A stretch of 64,000 nt of DNA from assembly GCF_023078335.1 (NCBI RefSeq), contig NZ_CP095550.1:4942001-5006000 (forward strand), read 5' to 3'. Below are positions 8,606 to 17,158 of the stretch, in pieces. The notes beneath the pieces were generated by a model. The model ran no database searches and was not told the origin of the DNA. It saw only the letters and a program-made list of their open reading frames with translations. Both the position numbers and the translations under genes were made by a program. Within the stretch, counting starts at the first letter, position 1. Each line of letters begins with the position of its first letter. The DNA is from Metabacillus endolithicus (GTDB taxonomy: Bacteria > Bacillota > Bacilli > Bacillales > Bacillaceae).

Positions 8606-10559
8606 TGAAAATAAAACGTTAAATGAAGAAGAACAACAGGCATTATTGGAAAAATATGATCCTGAAGCCGGTACACGTAAACTAACAGGTATTATTGGCT
8701 GGATTGCCTTTATTGGACTGCTATCATTCTCGCTATTTCAATTATATACAGCTATATTCGGTGTTTTCACAGCACAAATTCAACGTACAATACACTTAGG
8801 GTTTGCATTATCATTAATCTTTTTGCTTTTTCCTGCTAATAGGAAAAAACGACAAAAAGGAAAGCTTCAAATTGCTTGGTATGATGGCATCTTAGCTCTC
8901 CTTAGTGTTGGAATAGGAGCTTATTGGCCAATTAATTTTAATGATTTGGTTATGAGTGTTGGGCGCCTATCACAAATGGATTTTATCGTTGGAATCATCG
9001 CGATATTATTAGTGTTGGAAGCAACACGAAGAGCAGTTGGTCTTCCGATTACTATTATTGCACTTATCTTCTTGGTGTATGGACTTTATGGGCAGTATAT
9101 GCCAGGCTTCCTTGCACACAGAGGATTATCACTTGAGCGATTAGTTCAAACGATGTTCTTTACTACTGAGGGGATTTTAGGAACACCACTTGCCGTATCC
9201 TCAACATTTATTTTCCTATTTCTCTTGTTCGGAGCATTTCTAGTGAGAACTGGAGTAGGTCAATATTTTAATGATCTGGCTGTTTCCATTGCAGGGCGCA
9301 GAACTGGTGGACCAGCTAAAGTTGCGATTTTCTCAAGTGCACTACAAGGGACGATAAGTGGAAGCTCCGTTGCGAACGTTGTTACCTCCGGTTCGTTTAC
9401 GATTCCAATGATGAAAAAGCTTGGATATAAAAAAGAGTTTGCTGGAGCTGTAGAAGCTGCTGCTTCAACAGGTGGTCAGCTAATGCCTCCTATTATGGGT
9501 GCTGCTGCATTCCTAATGGTTGAATTTATCGGCGGTATCACGTATTGGGAAATAGCAAAAGCTGCTGCAATCCCTGCTGTTCTATATTTCGCAGGAATTT
9601 GGATTATGACTCATTTTGAAGCGAAGAGAATTGGTCTTCGTGGGTTAACAAAAGAAGAAATGCCGGATCGAAAAGAAGTGTTAAAAAAGATTTACTTGCT
9701 GCTTCCAATTATTGCGGTCATCGTATTATTAATGTCAGGAATTATTGTCACACATGCCGCATTATATGCGATTTTAGTAGCGATAATCGTAGGGATTATT
9801 TAATAAAGCAACGAGAATGGGACCAAAGCAATTTGTGCTAGCATTAGTAGACGGTGCTCGTTCTGCATTAGGTGTTGCAGCTGCAACTGCTGCAGCGGGT
9901 ATTATTGTTGGAATTGTAACAAAAACAGGGTTAGGACTTAAGCTTGCAAATGGATTGATTGATTTAGCTGGAGGATACTTAATTCCAACATTAATGCTAA
10001 CCATGTTAGCTGCAATTGTTCTTGGAATGGGTTCACCAACAACTGCTAACTATGTTATTACATCAACAATTGCTGCACCGGCGATTATCTTATTAGGTGT
10101 ACCTGATTTATCAGCTCATCTATTTGTTTTCTATTTTGGAATTATTGCAGATATTACACCACCAGTTGCCTTAGCTGCATTTGCCGCAGCAGGTGTAGCA
10201 GGAGGAGAGCCTTTGAAAACAGGGGTCAACTCGGCCAAACTGGCCATTGCCGCCTTTATCATTCCATATATATTTGTTCTTTCACCAGAGCTGCTCATGA
10301 TTGACACAACGTGGTATGAATTAGTTTGGGTGCTTATAACAGCTGTATCTGGAATGCTTGCTATCGGTGCTGGTATTATCGGTTATTGGATGCGTAAACT
10401 TCATTGGATTGAGCGAATTGTCGCACTTGTTACAGGCTTCTGCTCATCTATCCAGAAGGAATATCTGATATTACTGGAATCATTGCCTTTGCAGCTTTAC
10501 TGGCTTTACAATTTATTTGGAAACGTGATAAAGGAAATACGTTAAAAGTGTCTAATTAA
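8598..10559 (+). CDS. TRAP transporter fused permease (DctQM), two frameshifts
   Basis: Membrane part of the TAXI transporter, with the small DctQ and large DctM subunits in one chain of about 650 residues. GTG 8598 follows AAGGAG. The first part (to about 9795) includes the M-domain blocks GTISGSSVANVVTSGSFTIP and AASTGGQLMPPIMGAAAF; the second has LGMGSPTTANYVITSTIAAPA and IIADITPPVALAAFAAAGVAGG. The frame breaks near 9791 (one extra base, rejoined at GLFNKATRMGPKQF) and near 10440 (one missing base; the true C-terminus reads LIYPEGISDITGIIAF and ends at 10559). The first open frame alone would end at 9803 and the second at 10545. I regard both as indel errors. Confidence 0.88.
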
Positions 10560-10571
10560 ATTAGTTTAAGA

Positions 10572-10600
10572 AGCCTGATACTTCTCGTATCAGGTTTTTT
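10572..10600 (+). terminator. Terminator of the TRAP operon
   Basis: Perfect stem CCTGATAC / GTATCAGG with a short loop, followed by TTTTTT. Confidence 0.88.
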
Positions 10601-10681
10601 GCTGAGCCCATCAATTGACTGATTATTCAAGTAGATACTAAACTAAACATAGTACTGCAACTTTAGATGGGGAGTGATGAG

Positions 10682-11713
10682 GTGTCACGTAAAGATCAGA
10701 GCTGTGAACTGGATCTTGAATCTTTAGATAAATCTACAAAAACTGCTGAAATCAATAAAGATGGCGCTTTTAAACGTCAATCGAATAAGTTTACTACTCC
10801 GTTCGGTAGCGAGCCAGATGAGCTTCCAGTTGAAGCAGGACGCTATCGCTTATTATGGACAGCAGCATGTCCTTGGGCGCACCGCACTGTTATTGTTCGC
10901 AAACTTTTAGGCTTAGAGGATGTTATCAGCTTAGGAGCAGCAAGTCCTTTTCGTCCAAAACTCAATCGTGTGGACTGGGAATTTTCATTGGATGAAAAGA
11001 GTAGGGATCCCATCCTTGATATTAGGTATATGAGTGAAATTTATCATCAAACCGATCCTGAATATACAGGACGTCCTACAGTACCTGTTATGGTGGATTT
11101 ACAATCTAAAAAAGTAGTGAATAATGACTATTTTAAGTTAACTAATTATTTTGAAACGGAATGGTCACCGTTTCATAAGGAAAAAGCACCAGATTTATAT
11201 CCTGAATGCTGGCGAGAAGAAATTGATGAACTAAATGATCTTATTTTTCAAGATATTAATAATGGAGTTTATAAATGTGGATTTGCGCTTTCTCAGGATG
11301 CTTATGAGCAAGCTTATGACCAGCTTTTTGCTCGGTTAGATGAGCTAGATGAGCGACTTTCTAACCAGCGTTTCTTGCACGGTGATTTTATTACCGATTC
11401 AGATGTTCGCTTTTACACAACTTTAGTTCGATTTGATGCTGCTTATTATACAGCATTTAATACAAATCGCACCTTAATTAGAGAATTTCCAAATTTGTCT
11501 GGCTATGTGCGTGATTTATTTCAAACACCAGGTTTTGGGGATACAACAGATTTTAACGCTATTAAAAATCATTATCATCTTTCAATCACAATCTTCACAG
11601 AAAAAGAAGATGTAAAAATTTTGCCGAAGGGACCTGACTTATCTTTTTGGAAATCACAGCACAACCGGGAGTTACTAAGTAAACAGAAAGAGAAGTTTAT
11701 GATAAAAAAATGA
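10682..11713 (+). CDS. Glutathionyl-hydroquinone reductase-like protein (Xi-class GST)
   Basis: Xi-class glutathione transferases reduce glutathionyl-hydroquinones with thiol cofactor. The catalytic signature is visible as TAACPWAHRTVIVRKLLGL near residue 60, with the CPWAHR cysteine; a further family block is FLHGDFITDSDVRFYTTLVRFD near 235. About 343 residues, the usual size. GTG 10682 is chosen because GGGGAG lies about seven bases upstream, whereas ATG 10667 has no ribosome binding site. Bacillaceae generally make bacillithiol and not glutathione, so the physiological thiol is uncertain. Confidence 0.85.
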   Translation: MSRKDQSCELDLESLDKSTKTAEINKDGAFKRQSNKFTTPFGSEPDELPVEAGRYRLLWTAACPWAHRTVIVRKLLGLEDVISLGAASPFRPKLNRVDWEFSLDEKSRDPILDIRYMSEIYHQTDPEYTGRPTVPVMVDLQSKKVVNNDYFKLTNYFETEWSPFHKEKAPDLYPECWREEIDELNDLIFQDINNGVYKCGFALSQDAYEQAYDQLFARLDELDERLSNQRFLHGDFITDSDVRFYTTLVRFDAAYYTAFNTNRTLIREFPNLSGYVRDLFQTPGFGDTTDFNAIKNHYHLSITIFTEKEDVKILPKGPDLSFWKSQHNRELLSKQKEKFMIKK

Positions 11714-11729
11714 AAATGGAGATCACAAA

Positions 11730-12230
11730 ATGATCATAAGAGATGCGTCTAGGGAAGAGCTCCCTTTTATTAGAAAACAAAGAGTTCTAGCTTATAGCGA
11801 GCATGCAACATCTGTTTCATCAGAGCATTGGCAGGCACTAAAACAAGCCATCTCCTCTGAAGCAGATGTTCAAGATGGAGTAGAGTTAATTGTGGCTGAA
11901 GTAGATGGGGAAATTTTAGGGAGTGTTGCGTTATTTCCACCACAATCCGATGCATATGAAGGAATCGTTGATAAGCTTGATTATTCCGAAATACGACTAC
12001 TTGCTGTTTCTTCGGAAGCTAGAGGAAAAGGAGTGGCTTCAGCATTAATCAAGGAATGTATGAAACGAACAAAAGAAAAAGGCATTACTTCTATTGGACT
12101 ACACACAGCTGATTTTATGAAAAGTGCAATGAAATTATATGAAGGTTTTGGATTTGAACGAATTCCGCAATATGATTTTGAACCTGCTAATGATGGTGTT
12201 ATTGTAAAAGCTTTTAGACGTTCAGTTTAA
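11730..12230 (+). CDS. GNAT-family N-acetyltransferase
   Basis: A 166-residue single-domain acetyltransferase using acetyl-CoA; the acceptor cannot be read from sequence. The acetyl-CoA loop is seen as LLAVSSEARGKGVASALIKECMKR (R/Q-x-x-G-x-G/A pattern) near residue 92, and the C-terminal YEGFGFERIPQYDF is the usual motif-B strand. It begins 16 bases after the preceding gene and is likely co-transcribed with it. Confidence 0.88.
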   Translation: MIIRDASREELPFIRKQRVLAYSEHATSVSSEHWQALKQAISSEADVQDGVELIVAEVDGEILGSVALFPPQSDAYEGIVDKLDYSEIRLLAVSSEARGKGVASALIKECMKRTKEKGITSIGLHTADFMKSAMKLYEGFGFERIPQYDFEPANDGVIVKAFRRSV

Positions 12231-12259
12231 AAAAGGGACCTCATGTTGAGGTCCCTTTA
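12231..12259. terminator. Bidirectional terminator between acetyltransferase and SASP genes
   Basis: Perfect 12-bp stem AAAGGGACCTCA / TGAGGTCCCTTT with a 3-base loop, A-rich on the left and T-rich on the right, serving convergent genes. Confidence 0.88.
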
Positions 12260-12262
12260 CAT

Positions 12263-12460
12263 TTAAAATTGTTGATGATTCTGCAGTTGGTTTTCTGCCA
12301 TTGCAACTAAACGCTTTGTCATTTCCCCACCAACAGAACCGTTTGCACGAGCTGTCGTATCGGCTCCAAGTTGTACCCCAAATTCATTCGCAATTTCCTC
12401 TTTCATGGAATTAAGAGCATTTTCTGCACCAGGCACAACTAATTTGTTGTTTCTTGCCAT
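12263..12460 (-). CDS. Alpha/beta-type small acid-soluble spore protein
   Basis: A 65-residue DNA-coating protein of the spore core that protects DNA from UV and heat and is degraded at germination. Typical features: [20 protein letters not shown], the germination-protease site in [21 protein letters not shown], and [13 protein letters not shown]. Start has AAAGGGGTG upstream. A candidate sigma-G promoter lies about 65 bases upstream. This gene is direct evidence that the organism forms spores. Confidence 0.96.
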   Translation of the reverse strand: MARNNKLVVPGAENALNSMKEEIANEFGVQLGADTTARANGSVGGEMTKRLVAMAENQLQNHQQF

Positions 12461-12523
12461 TGTACAACACCCCTTTTGAATGGTTTAGGAACTCCCGAGC
12501 ACTACAATCAGTTGCTCATGAAA

Positions 12524-12553
12524 TATTGTACCCGATAACTCAAAAAATATTGA
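12524..12553 (-). promoter_or_regulatory. Candidate sigma-G promoter of the SASP gene
   Basis: On the minus strand TCAATA (12553-12548) and TACAATA (12530-12524) are separated by 17 bases. This is near the sigma-G consensus (TGAATA / CATAATA), the forespore factor that transcribes ssp genes. Motif match only. Confidence 0.4.
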
Positions 12554-12561
12554 GGATCTCT

Positions 12562-12690
12562 TTATTTTGATTGCTGGCGATTTTTTACTTTTTGCTTCAT
12601 TTCTTCTGTACGGTCATCCTTTTCAGAGCCGTAATGAAAATTTGTTAATTTACCTGTATCTGGTGGTTGCATTGATTGGTTTTTATCCAT
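12562..12690 (-). CDS. Small hydrophilic protein, 42 residues
   Basis: The start codon follows a strong AAGGAGG at seven bases and codon third positions are AT-rich like neighbouring genes, so this is probably real. The product is hydrophilic and Lys/Gln-rich, beginning MDKNQSMQPPDTGKLTNF and ending KQKVKNRQQSK, with no membrane segment or cysteine. Length, composition and place next to a SASP gene suggest a minor spore protein, but I do not recognise the family. Confidence 0.65.
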   Translation of the reverse strand: MDKNQSMQPPDTGKLTNFHYGSEKDDRTEEMKQKVKNRQQSK

Positions 12691-12778
12691 ATTTAACCCT
12701 CCTTTGATTCACTAATAGTTTGTGCAAATGCTTGATGTTTTGAGGTGGGAATTTGGTCCAATCTTTATTACTTAAGAA

Positions 12779-13983
12779 TCAGTTTCTTAAAGGTTCCTTA
12801 CTAAGGAGTTCATCTGATGAAGATTGAGAAGGTACCTTAACAAATTTAGCCATAATGATTGCCAATATGCATATAAAACCTGCAAAAATAAATGCTTGAG
12901 TAAAAGAAATGGCTTTAATGATAAAAGGTCCAGCGAAGGCAGATAATCCGTATGCTTGATACATAAAACCATAATTTGTGCCTATGTTTTTTGTCCCATA
13001 GTAATCTGCCGTTACAGAAGGAAAGAGAGCGAGAAATCCACCAAAACCAAAGCCGATGAAAGAAACTGCGATTAAATAAATCGGATAGTTCATTAAACCT
13101 GTGCTCATATAAAACATTATGAGTGCGGTTAAAGCATAAATGATCACAAGTGTATTTTTGCGTCCAATGCGATCTGAGATTTTTCCTAGAAGAATTCGCC
13201 CAGCCGCGTTAAATAATGCAATCACCATTACAGCATTTGCAGCTTGCTCAACATCAAGTTTTACCAATTCAACCCCAATATCTACTGCAAAGCTGATAAC
13301 AAGAAGCCTGAAACACTTCCGAATAAAAACATCGTCCACAAAAGATAAAATTGATACGTTTTTAACATTTGAACTGGTGAAAAATCATTTGTTTTTTCAG
13401 AAGTAGTAGTTGAGGATGATGTGGTATCATCGTTAGGTGGATTTTTTAATAACTGTGCACCTGCAACAACTAATACAAAATAAAGTATTCCTAAATAAAA
13501 GAAAGAAGTTGATACACCAAAAGTATCAATTAAATATCCAATAACAGGTTTATAAATTAAACCACCTAAACCAAATCCGGCAACAGCAACACCACTGATA
13601 AAGCCTCTTTTATCAGGAAACCATTTTACACATGCGGATAATGGACAAACATAGGTCATCCCGATTCCGATTCCACCCACAACACCATAGAAAAAGTATA
13701 ACTGAAATAATGTAGTGGCTTGGCTGGATAGAATTAAGCCAACTCCGAGTAAAATTCCACCTATTGTTGCTACCCATTTTGGTCCGATGCGGTCTTGAAG
13801 CCTTCCTGCAAAAATGGTTGTTAAAGCAAATACTGCAATAGTAATAGAGAAGGTAACAACAATATCTTCTTTTGCCCAACCAAACTTATCCATTAAAGGC
13901 TGATTAAATAAACTCCATGCATATACTGCACCTAAATTAATTTGAATGAGAATTGCTCCTAATACTACTAACCATCTGTTCAA
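12779..13983 (-). CDS. MFS transporter, OFA (oxalate/formate antiporter) family, one frameshift
   Basis: About 400 residues, twelve predicted membrane helices. The TTG start (13983) has AGGAGG seven bases upstream and opens MNRWLVVLGAILIQINLGAVYAWS, the typical OFA first helix. RLQDRIGPKWVA and GKISDRIGRKNTL are the MFS loop 2-3 and 8-9 motifs. The frame breaks near 13294: one missing base after GFL joins it to VISFAVDIGVELVKLD. Substrate unknown; despite the family name most Bacillaceae members are uncharacterised. A 230-base leader with an intrinsic terminator precedes it, suggesting attenuation control. Confidence 0.85.
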
Positions 13984-14010
13984 TTTATTTCCTCCTATAT
14001 TTTTACAAAT

Positions 14011-14056
14011 AAAAAAGAGACCAACGGTGACAATAGATTATCAACGTTGGTCTCTT
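14011..14056 (-). terminator. Leader terminator (attenuator) upstream of the OFA transporter
   Basis: On the minus strand AAGAGACCAACG pairs perfectly with CGTTGGTCTCTT and is followed by six T, only about 20 bases before the ribosome binding site. With the promoter 180 bases further upstream this looks like a conditional terminator. No T-box, SAM, FMN, TPP or purine signature was recognised in the leader. Confidence 0.7.
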
Positions 14057-14224
14057 GTGCACTCACATACAGTGTTTACAAAAGCAACCATATATTATGA
14101 TTTTGGAGCTGCATCTGGAACAGCCTAATACTTAAATAACTCTAAAAAATGATATGATTTCCATCCATCCTTATCGATGATATTGATGTTGGCTATCAAG
14201 ATGTTTTCAAATTAAACTCTTCTT

Positions 14225-14252
14225 ATTATGTCATAATTTTTCTTAGTGTCAA
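14225..14252 (-). promoter_or_regulatory. Sigma-A promoter of the OFA transporter
   Basis: Minus-strand TTGACA (14252-14247), 16 bases, then CATAAT (14230-14225). It predicts a transcript start near 14218 and a leader of about 235 bases. The remainder of 13984-14360 holds no gene I can support. Confidence 0.65.
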
Positions 14253-14360
14253 CGTAATTTTTCGTGAATGCGCTTACTAGGACTAACGATCTTTCGGGCT
14301 GTTTACATAACCTATTCTATCTAGGGAAAAGTAAAATGAAAAGAAATGGGGGATAACCAA

Positions 14361-15684
14361 ATGGGAATAAAAGACATATTACAACTAGAGAAGCCGCTAC
14401 TTATCCTTCTTTTTGGTGTTTTACTTTCACATTTAGGAACATATTTGGTTACACCGATGCTTCCGATTATTTTAAAAACAGATGCAGGTTTATCTATTGG
14501 CCAAATCGGAATTGTGTTAGCTAGTATTGCCATTGCTTTTCAGGTCGGGAGTGTGGCCGGAGGAGTTTTAGCTGATCGTATTGGTCGAGGATTTACGATA
14601 GGACTTGGAGCTTTAATTGCTGCATGTGGACTTATTGGGTTTGGTTTATTCACACAGTTTCCACTCTTGATGGTGACTGCTAGTACGATGGGATTTGGTA
14701 CTGGATTAAATGCTCCTTCAACAAAAGCAGCCATAGCGGCCTTTGCTTCTTCTGAGAACCAAACAACAGCTTTTTCCATAAGAGGCATAGCTGCAAACAT
14801 TGGGACAGGCTCAGCAGGATTAATTGTTTTTTTTCTTTTAACCGGAACATCTAAAATGATCTTTTGGATTGCAGGTGGAATTTATATTCTTTTAGCACTA
14901 CAAAGCTGGATTTTTCTTCCCAAGGGTTGTGGTGATGTGCCATGTGAGGGAATTCCTAAGGGAGCATACAAACAGGCATTTCAAAACAAGGCCTTTATGG
15001 TGTTTAGCTTTGTAACGATTTTTTATATGGGCTTTATATGCACAGCTATCACTTGCATTACCACTTAGAGCAACAGTTATTTTACCGGAGCCTAAAAATG
15101 TTGCGTTGATTTGGACAATTAATAGCTTAATTGTCATCTCATTACAAGGGTTAATTACAAAGCGAATTATTAGGAAAGTAGAGCCTCTAACTGCATTAGG
15201 ATTAGGGATTCTCTTCATAACGATTGGAATTGCCTCGTTATTTTTTGCACAATCATTTTTTCATTTGATCCTAAGTGGAGGAGTTTTTGTTATTGGTGAA
15301 ATGATGATTCTTCCTACAATAGACAGCACCATCTCACAATTGTCAAAAGGAGAATTAATCGGGTTGTTTTTTGCCTTATCAAATGTTGTTTACGGCTTAG
15401 GAGAAGCTGGTGGAAAATCTGCTGGTGGAAGAATACTTGGAGTAGGAGAAAATGCTTTAACACCTGTTTTCATTTACACCACCTTAGGACTTGTACTAAT
15501 AGTAGTTGTTACTTTGCTTAAAAAATGGCAGCCACTTAGACAATCGTTACAACAGGCATCATCAAAAGAAAACAAGCCTAAGGATGCACCTCGACTTCCA
15601 AGTGAACCCGGACAACATCGAACACATCCTGTTAATAGATGGGAACCAGAAGTATTTTTCAGGAAAAAGCCAAGAACAGAATGA
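14361..15684 (+). CDS. MFS transporter (drug/metabolite efflux type), one frameshift
   Basis: About 440 residues and twelve helices. ATG 14361 is chosen for the GGGGGA seven bases upstream; an in-frame ATG at 14346 has none. The N-terminal half has GTYLVTPMLPIIL and the loop 2-3 motif GGVLADRIGRGFTIG. The frame breaks near 15033: removing one A from TTTATATG joins MGF to YAQLSLALPLRATV. The tail to 15684 keeps AT-rich third codon positions and is therefore coding in this frame. Substrate unknown. Confidence 0.83.
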
Positions 15685-15753
15685 TGATAACCAGGTGCAT
15701 AATCGATATTTTTTTGGTGAAAATCTTATTATAAAACAAAGGAGGTTAAAAGC

Positions 15754-15900
15754 ATGAGCGTTTTTGAAAACTTTCCAGTCGCAAACTTAGATCGTGATCA
15801 ATTAAACAAAATCATGACTCTAGAAAAAGAATTAAGAAGTGAAACAAATGAAAATATTGTGTTAATAGCATATGATGAAAAAGATGAAGGAATGGAATAA
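15754..15900 (+). CDS. Small acidic protein, 48 residues
   Basis: Begins MSVFENFPVANLDRDQLNKI after a very strong AAAGGAGG, ends IAYDEKDEGME. No membrane segment, no metal motif. The ribosome binding site and codon use make it convincing, but I do not recognise a function. It lies between the MFS gene and the cobalamin leader. Confidence 0.7.
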   Translation: MSVFENFPVANLDRDQLNKIMTLEKELRSETNENIVLIAYDEKDEGME

Positions 15901-15945
15901 ATCACCACTTTTATTGTAACTTTTGTCATTTTATCCAACAATATG

Positions 15946-15974
15946 TTGAAATATCATTTTGCTTGCTTTAATAT
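15946..15974 (+). promoter_or_regulatory. Promoter of the cobalamin operon leader
   Basis: TTGAAA (15946-15951), 17 bases, then TAATAT (15969-15974), overlapping a TATAAT at 15972. Transcription would start near 15981, about 40 bases before the first riboswitch. Confidence 0.6.
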
Positions 15975-16020
15975 AATACCTATCAATTGATAACAACTTA
16001 AAATAGTATACGCTGTAAAT

Positions 16021-16188
16021 TAAGATGCCGCTTAAGGCTTAATAGGGAATTCGGTGTAAATCCGGAACTGTCCCCGCAACTGTAAGTGTCGACGAAATAA
16101 GCAATCCACTGTATTGAAGCTTTTTCTAAAAGTGAAATATGGGAAGGGCTTAAAGTAGGGTGAAACACAAGTCAGGAGACCTGTCTTA
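16021..16188 (+). promoter_or_regulatory. Cobalamin riboswitch 1
   Basis: Adenosylcobalamin-sensing aptamer. Core elements in order: P1 half TAAGA (16021), GCTTAATAGGGAATTCGG, GTAAATCCGG, TCCCCGCAACTGTAAG, and the B12 box AGTCAGGAGACCTG (16170-16183), closed by TCTTA. A separate intrinsic terminator lies about 90 bases downstream, so ligand binding should cause premature termination. Confidence 0.95.
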
Positions 16189-16278
16189 TTTTATCAAGTT
16201 TCAGTTTCTTCGGGAGGTGAGAAGGTGAGACGAACGCAACCATATAAATTTTTTGGATTGCTTTCGTATTGCCTTTTC

Positions 16279-16311
16279 ATCCGCTCAGTAAAGATATGAG
16301 CGGATTTTTTT
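16279..16311 (+). terminator. Terminator controlled by riboswitch 1
   Basis: Perfect 9-bp stem ATCCGCTCA / TGAGCGGAT followed by seven T. No gene lies between this terminator and the next riboswitch. Confidence 0.9.
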
Positions 16312-16441
16312 GTACTTTCAAAAGGTATAAGGTTTTATGGTTGATAGCTTAGGCATATTCCATTAATTTGATGATTGTTTTTTAAAAGACATATTTTAAG
16401 AGACAACCTAATACGTTAAGATGAGAAAACTAAATATTTTT

Positions 16442-16610
16442 AAAAGAATGGTGCACTTCAAGTATTTGTGGTGCTTAAAAGGGAAGTCGGTGAAAATCCG
16501 GCACGGTACCCGCCACTGTTATGGGAAGCTTTATAACATAATGTCACTGAATGTAAACGGGAAGACGTTATAAAGCTATGAACCTAAGTCAGGAGACCTG
16601 CCTTTCTTTT
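16442..16610 (+). promoter_or_regulatory. Cobalamin riboswitch 2
   Basis: Second complete aptamer in series. Visible core: GTGGTGCTTAAAAGGGAA, GTCGGTGAAAATCCGG, TACCCGCCACTGTTATGGG, and B12 box AAGTCAGGAGACCTGCC (16586-16602), with P1 formed by AAAAGA / TCTTTT. Its core is closer to the general consensus than that of riboswitch 1. Only a weak candidate promoter (TTGATG near 16370) lies between the two, so both probably act on one transcript. Confidence 0.96.
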
Positions 16611-16677
16611 TATACTGATACCTACGGGCATATAGGTAGACGTGTAGTAGAAAATGTATTCACTTGCGCCATTTTTT

Positions 16678-16710
16678 AATGCACCTCTGCCTATATAGAG
16701 GTGCATTTTT
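16678..16710 (+). terminator. Terminator controlled by riboswitch 2
   Basis: 11-bp stem AATGCACCTCT / AGAGGTGCATT and T run, 35 bases before cbiW. ATATAGG at 16630-16636 can pair with CCTATAT at 16690-16696 in the terminator loop and stem, a plausible antiterminator. Confidence 0.9.
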
Positions 16711-16744
16711 ATTTGAAAAATTTTAATAGATTGGAAGTGTTAGA

Positions 16745-17128
16745 ATGACGACTTGGAATCTAACAGAAACAAAGCATCATGTACTTATTTGTAACGGAAG
16801 CAGCTGTATGAGAAAGGGTGGAGAAGAAGCAACACAAGCAATAAGAGAAGAAATCACAAACTTAGATTTGGATGCAAGTATTCATACAACAAGAACTCGT
16901 TGTAATGGAAGATGCAAAGATGCATGTGTAATGGTGGTTTATCCTGAGGGAGTTTGGTATAAGGCTGCAACTCCAGAAATAGCTAAGAAGATTGTTCATG
17001 ATCACCTTGTTGGCGGAAATGTGGTAGAAGATAGTGTGATATATACATATGACGAAGAGCATTTTATTGCACCTGAGAACTCAAAGTCAATTACCGGAAT
17101 AGCAAAACCACAAAGAAGTAGCGTTTAA
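16745..17128 (+). CDS. cbiW: CbiW, [2Fe-2S] ferredoxin-like protein of cobalamin synthesis
   Basis: A 127-residue thioredoxin-fold ferredoxin with the (2Fe-2S) ligand pattern C-x-GSSC ... RCNGRCKDACVMVVYPEGVWY. It opens the cobalamin operon as in B. megaterium, where cbiW precedes cbiH60. It probably supplies electrons to a reductive step such as handling of the iron-sulfur enzymes CbiX and CbiH60; the exact role is not settled. It follows the second riboswitch terminator directly. Confidence 0.88.
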   Translation: MTTWNLTETKHHVLICNGSSCMRKGGEEATQAIREEITNLDLDASIHTTRTRCNGRCKDACVMVVYPEGVWYKAATPEIAKKIVHDHLVGGNVVEDSVIYTYDEEHFIAPENSKSITGIAKPQRSSV

Positions 17129-17158
17129 ATAATTCACAAATTGAAAGGAGGAATTTCC

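Noticed and set aside
12463..12520. CATTCAA as the -10 of the SASP promoter
   Set aside because: It abuts the ribosome binding site, leaving no room for a transcript start; the pair at 12524-12553 fits better.
13984..14220. T-box, SAM, FMN, TPP or purine riboswitch in the OFA leader
   Set aside because: None of their conserved cores (for example the T-box GGTGGNACC or the FMN AGGGTGAAATTCCG) is present.
15585..15757. A 57-codon frame overlapping the end of the MFS gene
   Set aside because: Its third codon positions are GC-rich, unlike all genes here, while the MFS frame over the same bases has AT-rich third positions. The MFS tail is the coding frame.
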